Below, in pieces: positions 1-8,273 of a stretch of 64,000 bases of DNA. Position 1 is the stretch's first letter. Each line of letters begins with the position of its first letter. The notes under the pieces were generated by a model. It ran no database searches and had not been told where the DNA came from. It saw only the letters and a program-made list of their open reading frames with translations. The translations under genes were made by a program, and so were the position numbers. This DNA is from Roseinatronobacter ekhonensis (GTDB lineage: Bacteria > Pseudomonadota > Alphaproteobacteria > Rhodobacterales > Rhodobacteraceae). The DNA is taken from positions 1 through 64,000 of the forward strand of contig NZ_UIHC01000011.1 in assembly GCF_900499075.1 (NCBI RefSeq). The letters run 5' to 3'.

Positions 1-358
1 TGGCGCGATGGATCGGGAGATGTTCGAGCTCTATGTCAGGGGCATTTTGGCCCCGACCCTGCGCACGGGCGATGTCGTCATCCTCGACAACCTACCAGCC
101 CACAGAAGTGCTGTGGCCCGCGACATCCTCAGCGACATCGGCGCATGGTTCCTGTTCCTGCCCAAGTACAGCCCCGATCTCAACCCCATCGAAATGGCAT
201 TTTCAAAGCTCAAGGCCCTCATCCGAAAGGCCGCTGCACGGACATATGACGAATTATGGAAGGCGGTCGGTCATGTTTGTAACCTGTTCACCCCTGACGA
301 ATGCTACAACTTCTTCAAGGCCGCTGGATATGAAACTGATTGAACCAGACGCGCTCTA
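1..358 (+). mobile_element. IS630-type insertion sequence, 3' part only
   Basis: The window opens inside an insertion sequence of the IS630/Tc1-mariner group. Its right end is inferred at about 356-358: the bases after the transposase stop form a terminal-repeat-like stretch (about 340-356) that ends at a TA dinucleotide, the usual IS630 target duplication. Immediately beyond it a different reading frame resumes with sequence of an Mrr N-terminal domain. The left end lies outside the window, so length and inverted repeats cannot be checked. Confidence 0.75.
2..343 (+). CDS. IS630 family transposase, C-terminal fragment (runs in from upstream)
   Basis: This is the C-terminal half of a DDE transposase that catalyses cut-and-paste movement of the element. 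The frame is open to the window edge, so the true start is upstream. Visible signatures are the second catalytic Asp in VILDNLPAH, the FLPKYSPDLNPIE motif carrying the last acidic catalytic residue, and the helical tail normally seen in IS630 proteins. The end of the protein looks intact. Whether the whole element is active cannot be judged from this part. Confidence 0.85.
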   Translation, partial: GAMDREMFELYVRGILAPTLRTGDVVILDNLPAHRSAVARDILSDIGAWFLFLPKYSPDLNPIEMAFSKLKALIRKAAARTYDELWKAVGHVCNLFTPDECYNFFKAAGYETD

Positions 359-359
359 A

Positions 360-1124
360 AATCGCGCACATTGGGCACGGACTTACCTTGGAAAAGCAGG
401 ATTGCTTGAGTCTCCCAAAAGAGGAACACATGTTATCACCCAGAGGGGGAGAGATTTTCTCGCCACTTCACCGGAGCGAATATCCACCTCTGATCTCAAA
501 CAGTTCGAGAATTTTCGTGAATGGCAGACAGCAAGCAGCCCGACCATTACTTCGCCCCTAGATACTGAAAAGTTTTCAGATTCAGAAGCTTCTTCTTCAC
601 TAACCCCAGAAGATACAATCGAAACAGCGAAAGAGAAAATTGACCTCGCCTTGTCCGAGGAGTTGCTTGCCGCCCTTTATCAAATGTCACCAATAGGATT
701 TGAACAGTTGATCTTGGATTTACTTCAAGCCATGGGCTTTGGACGTGGAAAAGCGGAGTATCGTAGACTTACACCCGCAACAGGAGACGGTGGCATTGAT
801 GGTGTGATTAACGAGGATGCGCTTGGGTTGGACGCGGTCTATATTCAAGCCAAGCGATATGCACATGACAACAAAGTTTCTCGCCCCGACATTCAACGGT
901 TTGTCGGATCACTTACAGGCGAAAGCGCAACAAAAGGTGTTTTTGTCACGACTTCTGATTTTTCCCGTGAGGCAGTAGCCTACATCGATAGAATTCAGCA
1001 ACGGGTCGTTCTTATTAATGGCAAGACACTTGCTAGGCTTCTTATTGATTACGACGTGGGGGTTCGCGTCCGCTCGGTTGTGAAAATCAAAAGCTTAGAC
1101 GAAGACTATTTTTCTGAGCGTTAA
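360..1124 (+). pseudogene. mrr: Mrr-type restriction endonuclease, 5' truncated by the IS630 element
   Basis: The C-terminal nuclease domain of an Mrr-like, modification-dependent type IV restriction enzyme is intact. The PD-(D/E)xK core reads GDGGIDGVI followed by IQAKRY, and the fold continues to about residue 230. Upstream, the frame is open from 360 and encodes WARTYLGKAGLLESPKRG, which resembles the end of the Mrr N-terminal winged-helix domain. So homology starts right at the IS boundary and the first part of that domain is gone. A TTG at 402 is the first possible start and would give 240 residues, against roughly 300 for intact Mrr. The gene is visibly richer in A+T than its neighbours, which suggests horizontal acquisition. 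No methyltransferase lies next to it. It is probably non-functional, though a short protein keeping the nuclease domain cannot be excluded. Confidence 0.8.
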
Positions 1125-1166
1125 TCCGTTTGCGCGGAATCAAGGGCGGTCAGGCCCGCCGCGCAA

Positions 1167-1200
1167 GCGTCATGCTGAAAGCATTCCTGCGGCATGACGC
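1167..1200. repeat. Short inverted repeat downstream of mrr
   Basis: GCGTCATG at 1167-1174 is repeated as CATGACGC at 1193-1200, giving perfect 8-base arms around an 18-base loop. It lies about 40 bases after the mrr stop. No T-tract follows, so it is not a classical intrinsic terminator. Confidence 0.5.
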
Positions 1201-1214
1201 GCCCCCCCCGAGCG

Positions 1215-1282
1215 GCGGCGCTTTGGCAGCCAGATGCGCATAGCCTCATCTCTCGATGTACATTGCTGCCATAAAGCGCCGC
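1215..1282. repeat. Long imperfect inverted repeat
   Basis: GCGGCGCTTTGGCAGC at 1215-1230 pairs with GCTGCCATAAAGCGCCGC at 1265-1282: 16 base pairs with a 2-base bulge around a loop of 34 bases. The arm length exceeds what chance would readily give. It could be a stable RNA hairpin, an old transposon end or a recombination site. Confidence 0.6.
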
Positions 1283-1631
1283 AGCCCGGCCTACGCCGCG
1301 CCACCGCGCGCGACACCGCTTGCGCGGCTCGATGCGCTACACCTGTATGCGCGCAACTGTCAGCGGACACCGAATCGGGTCCGCAGATCGCTCTCACTAT
1401 CGCGCCGCAATCCACACGCCTAGATTGCAATGCGCCCCGCGCTACAATCCAAACCCCTCAAAATGCTGTAAAATTCGCCGTTCGCCCGCGGATTAGCGGT
1501 GTTCTGCGCCCGATTTCACCTGTCTGTCGTGGTATTGCGTCACCCTGTGTGCAACAGTCTCGCCTTGTTCACGTGCTGGGTCTGAGTGCTGTCTGAAGCC
1601 GTTTTTTTGGCTGTTCGTGTCAGGATTAGCG

Positions 1632-1814
1632 ATGAATATCACTTCCAAAGGCACCGGGTTCCGGCCCGTGAAATGCGCCACCTGCGGCCATGCCAACAAG
1701 TTCAGGCGGTCGAATTGCAGTTCTTGCGGACGCAAGCTTCCGCCATGGAACAATTTTGATTTCTGGGCGTTGCTCGTCGCGATTGGTGTCATCGTATATA
1801 TCGCGCTGGGCTGA
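1632..1814 (+). CDS. Small zinc-ribbon membrane protein of unknown function
   Basis: This 60-residue protein has two CxxC pairs (CATC and CSSC, residues about 15-33) that form a zinc-ribbon-like knuckle, followed by a single hydrophobic helix (about residues 42-59) that ends the protein. The metal-binding head would face the cytoplasm with a C-terminal membrane anchor. The ATG at 1632 is preferred over an in-frame GTG at 1617. Such proteins are widespread and mostly uncharacterised, so I assign no function. It stands alone, convergent with the following gene. Confidence 0.6.
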   Translation: MNITSKGTGFRPVKCATCGHANKFRRSNCSSCGRKLPPWNNFDFWALLVAIGVIVYIALG

Positions 1815-1829
1815 CGCGCCGCCCGTGGA

Positions 1830-2705
1830 TCAGCGCGTCGGCACCGGCACCTCGCCCCGGTAGTCATAGAACCCGCGCTCTGATTTGCGGCCCAGCCAGC
1901 CCGCTTCGACATATTTCACCAGCAGCGGACAGGGCCGATACTTGGTATCCGCCAACCCGTCATGCAGCACGTTCATGATGGCCAGACAGGTGTCCAGCCC
2001 GATGAAATCCGCCAGTTCCAGCGGCCCCATCGGGTGGTTCGCACCCAGCTTCAAAGACTCGTCGATCGACTTCACCGAACCCACGCCTTCATACAGCGTG
2101 TAGACCGCCTCGTTGATCATCGGCACCAGAATGCGGTTGACGATGAAGGCGGGAAAATCCTCGGCGCTGGCGGCGGTCTTGCCCAGTTTCTCGACCACGC
2201 TGTGCAGGGCTTTGTAGGTCGGCTCATCCGTGGCGATGCCGCGGATCAACTCGACCAGTTGCATCACCGGCACAGGGTTCATGAAATGCAGCCCCATGAA
2301 CTTTTCCGGCCGGTCGGTGCGGCTGGCCAACCGTGTGATCGAGATGGACGAGGTGTTCGACGTCAGGATCGTATGCGGCTGGATATGCGGCAGCAGGTCT
2401 TCGAAAATCGCGGTCTTGACGGTTTCACGCTCGGTCGCGGCCTCGACAATCAGGTCCGACGGCCCCAGCTCTGCCAGCTTGGTGGTGGTGCGGATGCGCG
2501 CCATCGCGCTTGCCTTATCCTCTGCCGTGACTTTGCCACGGCTGACTTGCCGCTCGATATTGCGGTCGATCAGCGCCAGTGCGTTGGCCAGCGCGTCTTG
2601 CGACATATCGCTAAGCCGCACGTCATGCCCCGTCAGCGCAAAGACATGGGCGATCCCGCTGCCCATTTGCCCCGCGCCCACAATGCCGACTGTCTTGATC
2701 TCCAT
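1830..2705 (-). CDS. hbd: 3-hydroxybutyryl-CoA / 3-hydroxyacyl-CoA dehydrogenase
   Basis: This NAD-dependent enzyme interconverts 3-hydroxyacyl-CoA and 3-oxoacyl-CoA in fatty-acid or polyhydroxybutyrate metabolism. The 291-residue length is typical of the short single-function family. A Rossmann motif GAGQMG lies at residues 10-15. The catalytic-domain signature HFMNPVPVM and the C-terminal dimerisation domain (NHPMGPLELADFIGLD) are present. The frame extends upstream, but the start at 2705 places the Rossmann strand at the N terminus as in the family. It follows pcs on the same strand after 68 bases. Confidence 0.9.
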   Translation of the reverse strand: MEIKTVGIVGAGQMGSGIAHVFALTGHDVRLSDMSQDALANALALIDRNIERQVSRGKVTAEDKASAMARIRTTTKLAELGPSDLIVEAATERETVKTAIFEDLLPHIQPHTILTSNTSSISITRLASRTDRPEKFMGLHFMNPVPVMQLVELIRGIATDEPTYKALHSVVEKLGKTAASAEDFPAFIVNRILVPMINEAVYTLYEGVGSVKSIDESLKLGANHPMGPLELADFIGLDTCLAIMNVLHDGLADTKYRPCPLLVKYVEAGWLGRKSERGFYDYRGEVPVPTR

Positions 2706-2773
2706 CTGCCGCTCCTGTCTGGTTCCGGCGCCAACATAGGGCCGGGGCGGGGGATGCTGCAAGCGCGAATGGA

Positions 2774-3463
2774 TCAGCGGGCGGGCAGCAGTTGTTGCAC
2801 GATCCCGACCACCATCAGATACAGGCTGGTCACGATCAGCCCCCACGACACCACTTGCGGCTGGGCAAAGCCTGTCCATGCCGCCCAACCCGCCAGTGCC
2901 GTCCAGACCAGCGCCACCGGCAGCGACACCGCCCGCCAGCGTTGCGTGCGCACAGGGTGGATGAATTTCAACGGGGTGAACATGGCGATGGCCAGAAACA
3001 CCACCGCGCAGAGGATGACCGCCGCAGAGGGCTGCACCGCAAAGAATACCAGCGCCGCCATGTTCCAGCAGCCGGGGAAGCCCTGAAAGCTGTTATCCGT
3101 CGTTTTCATACGCGTGTCAGAGAAATACAGCACCGAGGTGAAGGTGATCGCGATGATCGCGACCCAACCTGTCCAGCCCGGCAACAGGTCCGATTGGAAC
3201 AGCGCAAAAGCAGGAATAAACACATAGGTCAGGTAGTCGATGATCAGGTCCAGAAGCACCCCGTCAATGATCTGGGCGTTTTTCTTGACGTGGTAGCGCC
3301 GGGCCAAGGGACCGTCGATGCCGTCGACGATGAAGGCCACCACAAGCCACAGGAACATCATCGCCCAATCGCCCTTGGCCGCGTCCAGCAGCGCAAGCAT
3401 GGCAAAGACCGCGCCGGTCGCGGTGAACAGATGGACGGAATAGGCCTTTAGGGTCAGCAGCAC
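2774..3463 (-). CDS. pcs: Phosphatidylcholine synthase
   Basis: This integral membrane enzyme condenses CDP-diacylglycerol with choline to make phosphatidylcholine directly, a pathway common in alphaproteobacteria. The CDP-alcohol phosphotransferase motif is D50-G-x2-A-R with G68-x3-D72-x3-D76, preceded by an extra DG at 47-48 as in Pcs. Hydrophobic segments span the rest of the 229 residues, which is close to the family length. The xerC stop lies 18 bases upstream, so co-transcription is likely. A general CDP-alcohol transferase is the alternative, but the flanking LDLIIDY pattern favours Pcs. Confidence 0.85.
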   Translation of the reverse strand: MLLTLKAYSVHLFTATGAVFAMLALLDAAKGDWAMMFLWLVVAFIVDGIDGPLARRYHVKKNAQIIDGVLLDLIIDYLTYVFIPAFALFQSDLLPGWTGWVAIIAITFTSVLYFSDTRMKTTDNSFQGFPGCWNMAALVFFAVQPSAAVILCAVVFLAIAMFTPLKFIHPVRTQRWRAVSLPVALVWTALAGWAAWTGFAQPQVVSWGLIVTSLYLMVVGIVQQLLPAR

Positions 3464-3481
3464 GGGCGGGCCTTTATACGG

Positions 3482-4423
3482 TTAGCCGCGCGCACGCGGA
3501 TGTGCGCTTTCGTAAACATCCATCAGGCGGGTGCTGTCAACCGCCGTATATACCTGCGTTGACCGTAAAGAGGCATGGCCGAGCAATTCCTGAATGGCGC
3601 GCAGGTCGCCACCCTTGGCCAGCAGATGCGTTGCGAAGGAATGCCGCAACGCGTGGGGCGTGGCGCTGGCGGGCAAGCCCAGTTGCAGGCGCGTCGCTTC
3701 CATCACACGGGCGACATGGCGACGGTCCAGCGCGCCGCCGCGTATGGCGCGAAACAGCGGCAGATCGGGGGTTTGCGCATGCGGGCAAGCGCTCAGGTAA
3801 TCCGCGACCGCACGGCGCGCGACGGGCAGCACCGGCACCAGCCGTTCGCGCCCGCCCTTGCCGGTCATGCGCAGCACGTCGGGCAATGGCGCATCGCGGC
3901 CCGTCAGCGAAAGCGCCTCTGACACGCGCAAACCGCACCCGTATAGTAACGTCACAACCGCAACATCGCGCAGACCTGCCCAATCGGCGCGTGTTTGCAG
4001 CGCGACCGTGTCAAGCACATCGCGGGCATCGGTGGCCGACAATGGACGCGGCAGGCCGCGGGTATGTTTGGGCGCACGCGTGGCAAGAATGGCGGAGATA
4101 TCTATGCTCGCTTCATCGGCGATGAACCGCGCAAACCCACGCACCGCCGACAGCTTGCGCGCCAAGGCGCGCGCCGACAGGTCGCGGCCGCGCGCATAGG
4201 CCATCCAGGCCCGCATGTCGGCTTGACGGATCTCACCCAGCGCACGCGGCGTATCCAGCCCGCCCATATGCAATGTCATGAAGCCAAGAAAGTCGCGCAG
4301 GTCGCTGGCATATGCCGACACGGTGTTGGCGGACGCGCCCGACAACCCTTGTTTGCGCTGCAAATAGCGCGACAGCGCAGCGGCCATCGCAGGCGCGATC
4401 AACGCAACCTGCGGTTCCGTCAT
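3482..4423 (-). CDS. xerC: Tyrosine recombinase XerC
   Basis: The enzyme resolves chromosome dimers at dif together with XerD. This 313-residue protein has the SAM-like N-terminal domain and a full catalytic set: R166 in CGLRVSEAL, K189, H257 and R260 in HALRHSFATH, H283 in LGHASL, and Y292. Its ATG overlaps the stop of the DUF484 gene by four bases. That pairing is also found in enterobacteria and supports a housekeeping XerC rather than a phage integrase. Confidence 0.93.
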   Translation of the reverse strand: MTEPQVALIAPAMAAALSRYLQRKQGLSGASANTVSAYASDLRDFLGFMTLHMGGLDTPRALGEIRQADMRAWMAYARGRDLSARALARKLSAVRGFARFIADEASIDISAILATRAPKHTRGLPRPLSATDARDVLDTVALQTRADWAGLRDVAVVTLLYGCGLRVSEALSLTGRDAPLPDVLRMTGKGGRERLVPVLPVARRAVADYLSACPHAQTPDLPLFRAIRGGALDRRHVARVMEATRLQLGLPASATPHALRHSFATHLLAKGGDLRAIQELLGHASLRSTQVYTAVDSTRLMDVYESAHPRARG

Positions 4424-5133
4424 GCCAGCCAGCGGCGCATTGACCGTTCGAAGATACCCGCAAAGAAGGACAACAGGTCAGTCCCCTGTCCCGGCTTGAA
4501 TGTATGCGGATTGTCCGACGCCATCACCAGCATGCCGCCCATCCGCTGCGACCCAAGGTCCAGCCGCAGACAGGCTTCGGACCGCAGATCCGCCGCGCGT
4601 GGGCCATAGAGCCGCGTCGTGGCGGGCACGGTCTGGCGCAAGATTACCTGCCGCGTGGTGGGCGCATGGCCAAGGTTGACATAGTCGTCATTGAACCCCG
4701 GCTCGACCACCACCAGCACATCAGAGATACGCTCCAACGCCGGGTCGGGCCCCGCTTCGGGGCTTTCCAGCACCAGCTTGATGGCATCGACGCGCAGGAT
4801 CTCTGCGACGTCGCTGCCCAGATTGCGCAGGAAATCCTCGAATTGCGTGGGATCCAGCATACGCAAGATCGCGCGGTGCACCTGGTTTGTGCCCGACAGG
4901 TTTTCATACGCCGCCGCGATTACCGCGCGGTGGGTTTCTTCCAGCCGGTCCAGCCGGGCTTCCAGCCGTTCCATCGCCAGACCGCGCAGGTCGACGATAT
5001 TAGTGCCCATCTCACGCTCGCTGGCGGCGACAAGGGCGCGCATCACGTCCTTGTCGTCCAGAATGAGGGCCGGGTCCGACAAGATTTGCGCGCGAAGCTG
5101 GTCCAGCTCTGCGCCAAGGGCCGCTGATGACAT
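4420..5133 (-). CDS. DUF484 family protein
   Basis: This 237-residue soluble protein has an N-terminal helical or coiled segment (about residues 5-75, ending RLEETHRAVI) followed by a GAF-like domain (about 85-230), the usual DUF484 layout. The molecular role is unknown. The family is habitually encoded next to xerC, as here (four-base overlap), which suggests a link to recombination or division that remains unproven. Confidence 0.8.
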   Translation of the reverse strand: MSSAALGAELDQLRAQILSDPALILDDKDVMRALVAASEREMGTNIVDLRGLAMERLEARLDRLEETHRAVIAAAYENLSGTNQVHRAILRMLDPTQFEDFLRNLGSDVAEILRVDAIKLVLESPEAGPDPALERISDVLVVVEPGFNDDYVNLGHAPTTRQVILRQTVPATTRLYGPRAADLRSEACLRLDLGSQRMGGMLVMASDNPHTFKPGQGTDLLSFFAGIFERSMRRWLA

Positions 5134-5190
5134 GGTATGCCTGTCCGTTGACTGCTGCTTTTTGTTCTGTTTGCCGGACTATAGCAAAGA

Positions 5191-5844
5191 TTACAGGATT
5201 TTTTGACCTGTTTTTTCCCAATCCTTCATGAATTGTGCCAGTCCTGCATCGGTCAGCGGGTGGCTGGCCAGTTTGCGGATCACCTCTGGCGGTGCGGTCA
5301 TCACATCCGCGCCAATACGTGCCACGTCCAGAACATGGTTGACGGACCGGATAGAGGCCGCAAGGATCTGCGTCTCGAACCCATAATTGTCATAAACGGT
5401 GCGAATATCCTCGATCAACTCGCAGCCATCCAGTGCCAGATCGTCCAGTCGCCCGATGAAGGGCGAAATGAAGGTCGCACCCGCTTTTGCCGCCAGAAGT
5501 GCCTGATTTGCGCTGAAACACAGGGTCACATTGACCATTTTGCCTTCGCCAGACAGCACTTTGCAGGCTTTCAGCCCGTCCCATGTCAACGGAAGCTTGA
5601 CGGTGATGTTGGGTGCGATCTCGGCCAGCTTGCGGCCTTCGGCGATCATCGCATCTGCTTCTAGCGCGACAACCTCGGCAGAGACGGGACCGTCCACAAT
5701 CTCGCAAATCTCGCGTGTTACCTCGGTAATGTCGCGCCCTGATTTCAAGATGAGCGAGGGGTTCGTCGTGACCCCGTCCACCATGCCCAGATCGTTCAAA
5801 TCGCGGATAGCGCTAACATCGGCGGTATCGACAAAGAATTTCAT
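5191..5844 (-). CDS. fsa: Fructose-6-phosphate aldolase / transaldolase-like protein
   Basis: This small transaldolase-family (subfamily 3) TIM-barrel enzyme has 217 residues. The signature VTTNPSLI lies at 25-32 and the Schiff-base lysine is K83 in ITVKLPLTW. Family members act either as transaldolase in the pentose phosphate pathway or as fructose-6-phosphate aldolase, and sequence inspection cannot decide. The ATG at 5844 is chosen over 5850 because the GAAGGGG ribosome-binding site is properly spaced only for the former. Confidence 0.85.
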   Translation of the reverse strand: MKFFVDTADVSAIRDLNDLGMVDGVTTNPSLILKSGRDITEVTREICEIVDGPVSAEVVALEADAMIAEGRKLAEIAPNITVKLPLTWDGLKACKVLSGEGKMVNVTLCFSANQALLAAKAGATFISPFIGRLDDLALDGCELIEDIRTVYDNYGFETQILAASIRSVNHVLDVARIGADVMTAPPEVIRKLASHPLTDAGLAQFMKDWEKTGQKIL

Positions 5845-5926
5845 ATTCATTCCCCTTCGGCTTGCGACCATTTTTCAGGGACGTCATAGCTGATAGCACA
5901 AACCTACGGAACCCCGAAACGCGACC

Positions 5927-8125
5927 ATGCAACCATCCGATGGCCCCGAATTCTTTGACGAAGGCACACCCTGCGGGGTGCTGACCACCGAACCTTTGGG
6001 CCGTGTGCTGGATTACCGCGCGCCCGAGGGCGGCTGCTGGATGGGCGCGTTCGTGCAGGTGCCGCTTGGGCCGCGCCGCGTGATCGGGGTGATTTGGGGA
6101 CCGGCCGACGGGCGCTTCGACCGCACAAAGCTGCGGCAGGTGATCCGCGTGCTGGATGCGGCCCCAATGCGGGCTGAACTGCGCGAGTTCCTGACACGCC
6201 TGGCCGACTACACGCTGACGCAACTGCCCATGGTGCTGCGTTTGGCGACGCGCGTGCCGGGGTTGGCGGACGGGCCGGTCACGCGCAAGCTGCTGTTTCG
6301 CGGCGATGGGTTGCCGGACCGGATGACCGACGCCCGCACCCGCGTCATGGCCGCGCTGGAAGAATTCGGCGGTGCGGGGCTTGCGCCAAGCGAGCTGGCC
6401 CATGCAGCGGGCGTCGGAACAAGCGTGGTGCGCGGGCTTGTGACAGCGGGCGCGCTGGCAGAGCGGGCCGCCCCGCGCGACCAGCCGTTCCCAAGGCTGG
6501 ACCCTGCGCGCCCCGGCCCGGTATTATCGGACGATCAGGCGCGCGCGGCAGATGCCTTGCGCAAGGGCCAGAGTGGCTATGGCACATGGTTGCTGAAGGG
6601 AGTGACCGGGTCGGGCAAAACCGAAGTGTATCTAGAGGCGGTCGCCGATTGCCTGCGCGCGGGGCGGCAAGCCTTGGTACTGTTGCCCGAAATCGCACTG
6701 TCGGCGGAATTTCTGACGCGTGTGGAACACCGCTTTGGCGCCAAACCCGCCGAATGGCATTCGGGCGTGACCCAGTCAGAGCGCCGCCGCTTGTGGCGCA
6801 TGGTTGGTCAAGGCGGCGCGCAGATGGTGGTGGGCGCGCGATCTGCCCTGTTCCTGCCGTTTCAGAACCTTGGGCTGATCGTGGTCGATGAAGAACACGA
6901 CACATCCTACAAGCAGGAAGAAGGCGTGTTCTACAATGCTCGCGACATGGCGGTGCTGCGCGGCGCACTGAACGGGGCGCAAGTGGTGCTGGCCAGCGCG
7001 ACACCCAGCTTGGAATCGTGGGCCAATGCGGAAGCGGGCAAATACACAAGGCTGGACCTGACAACGCGGTTTGGCCCCAATGCCCTGCCCGAAATGGCCG
7101 CGATTGACCTGCGCACCGAGGCGCTGCCCGCCAACCGCTGGATATCACCCAGCCTGCAAGCCGCCGTCACAGCGCGTTTGGGGCTCGGCGAACAGGCGCT
7201 TTTGTTTCTGAACCGGCGCGGCTACGCGCCCTTGACCGTATGCCGTGCCTGCGGCCACCAGATTGCCTGCACTGATTGCGATGCCCGCATGGTCGAGCAT
7301 CGGTTCCTGGAACGCCTTGTCTGCCACCAGTGCGGCGCGACCGCGCCCATCCCCACCAAGTGCCCCGAATGCGGGGCAGAGGACCGAATGGCCCCCGTCG
7401 GCCCCGGTGTGGAGCGGCTGGAGGAAGAAACCCGCGCGCTGTGGCCCGACGCGCGCGTCGCGGTACTGTCGTCGGACCTGTTCGGGTCAGCCCGCGCGCT
7501 GAAGGCGCAGATAGAGGAAATCGCGGCGGGTGGCGCGGACATCATCATCGGCACGCAGATCGTGGCCAAGGGGCACAACTTTCCGCATCTGACGCTGGTG
7601 GGCGTGATTGACGCCGATCTGGGGCTGTCGGGGTCGGACCTGCGCGCGGCGGAACGTGTGTTTCAACTGACGCGTCAGGTTGCCGGTCGTGCGGGGCGGG
7701 CCGACAAGCCGGGCCGCGCACTGATCCAGACCAGCCAGCCGGACCACCCGGTCATTCGCGCGATCCTGTCGGGCGACGAGGAAGCCTTTTGGCAGGCAGA
7801 GGCCAAGGCGCGGCGCGCCCTGTCCATGCCGCCCTATGGGCGCTTGGCGGGCATTATCCTGTCAGGGCCGGAACTGGAGCCGGTTTTCGCCTTGGGCAAC
7901 GCCTTGGCGCGCAATGATGCGGCGTTGAGGCGGATCAATGCGCAGGTCTTCGGCCCTGCCCCCGCGCCCATTGCGCGCATTCGCGGTCAGCACCGCGTGC
8001 GCCTGCTGGTCAAGGCCGCCAAGGGCGCGCCCCTGCAAGCAGCGCTTCGCGACTGGACCCGCCCGCACAAGCTGGGGACGAATATGCGGCTGGTGATAGA
8101 TATCGACCCGCAGAGCTTTTATTGA
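5927..8125 (+). CDS. priA: Primosomal replication protein N' (PriA helicase)
   Basis: The protein restarts collapsed replication forks by binding D-loops, unwinding DNA 3' to 5' and loading DnaB. In 732 residues it has the N-terminal DNA-binding region, Walker A GVTGSGKTE (about residue 225), Walker B DEEHD (about 320), eight zinc-binding cysteines in CRACG, CTDC, CHQC and CPEC (about 438-483), and C-terminal helicase motifs (GTQIVAKGHNFPHL, QVAGRAGR). It is transcribed divergently from the aldolase gene 82 bases away. Confidence 0.95.
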   Translation: MQPSDGPEFFDEGTPCGVLTTEPLGRVLDYRAPEGGCWMGAFVQVPLGPRRVIGVIWGPADGRFDRTKLRQVIRVLDAAPMRAELREFLTRLADYTLTQLPMVLRLATRVPGLADGPVTRKLLFRGDGLPDRMTDARTRVMAALEEFGGAGLAPSELAHAAGVGTSVVRGLVTAGALAERAAPRDQPFPRLDPARPGPVLSDDQARAADALRKGQSGYGTWLLKGVTGSGKTEVYLEAVADCLRAGRQALVLLPEIALSAEFLTRVEHRFGAKPAEWHSGVTQSERRRLWRMVGQGGAQMVVGARSALFLPFQNLGLIVVDEEHDTSYKQEEGVFYNARDMAVLRGALNGAQVVLASATPSLESWANAEAGKYTRLDLTTRFGPNALPEMAAIDLRTEALPANRWISPSLQAAVTARLGLGEQALLFLNRRGYAPLTVCRACGHQIACTDCDARMVEHRFLERLVCHQCGATAPIPTKCPECGAEDRMAPVGPGVERLEEETRALWPDARVAVLSSDLFGSARALKAQIEEIAAGGADIIIGTQIVAKGHNFPHLTLVGVIDADLGLSGSDLRAAERVFQLTRQVAGRAGRADKPGRALIQTSQPDHPVIRAILSGDEEAFWQAEAKARRALSMPPYGRLAGIILSGPELEPVFALGNALARNDAALRRINAQVFGPAPAPIARIRGQHRVRLLVKAAKGAPLQAALRDWTRPHKLGTNMRLVIDIDPQSFY

Positions 8126-8134
8126 CGGCGGATT

Positions 8135-8220
8135 GGCCAAGAGGCCCCGGCTCTAGGCCGGGGCGGACGCTGTGTGTCGCAGCTCGCACGCCCCGGCCTT
8201 GAGCCGGGGCCTCCGGGTCA
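8135..8220. repeat. REP-like palindrome pair, locus 1
   Basis: Two copies of a GC-rich palindromic unit stand in opposite orientation. GAGGCCCCGGCTCTAGGC followed by CGGGGC occupies 8141-8164, and GCCCCGGCCTTGAGCCGG followed by GGCCTC occupies 8190-8213. Their non-palindromic tails (GGCCAA and GGGTCA) point outwards. The pair fills the gap between the convergent priA and rppH genes. The same unit occurs at 28048-28124 with the tails pointing inwards. It resembles a REP/BIME element and could act in transcript 3'-end protection or termination. Confidence 0.75.
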
Positions 8221-8273
8221 GCGCTGCTTTGTTGTTTTGCGCAGCGACCCATTCTTGCGACGGCACTGCGCCG

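Larger units (their letters stand above)
1125..1631. other. Gene-free stretch of about 500 bases with two inverted repeats
   Basis: No convincing gene lies here. An open frame at 1234-1596 gives a Cys/Arg/Thr-rich, low-complexity translation without family resemblance. The stretch holds two inverted repeats (1167-1200 and 1215-1282), a C-homopolymer near 1203-1209, and a T-run close to the next gene near 1602-1609. It may mark the edge of the acquired mrr segment or contain a small RNA. Confidence 0.5.

Noticed and set aside
402-1124. Part of an active restriction-modification system or defence island
   Set aside because: No methyltransferase or other defence gene is adjacent, and the nuclease gene has lost its N-terminal part to the insertion sequence.
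1234-1596. A 120-codon open frame in the gap after mrr
   Set aside because: The translation is low-complexity Cys/Arg/Thr, without a ribosome site or recognisable domain, and it overlaps the inverted repeat. I treat the region as non-coding.
3482-4423. XerC-like gene as a prophage or island integrase
   Set aside because: It overlaps DUF484 as housekeeping xerC does, no attachment repeats or phage genes are near, and all neighbours are core metabolism.
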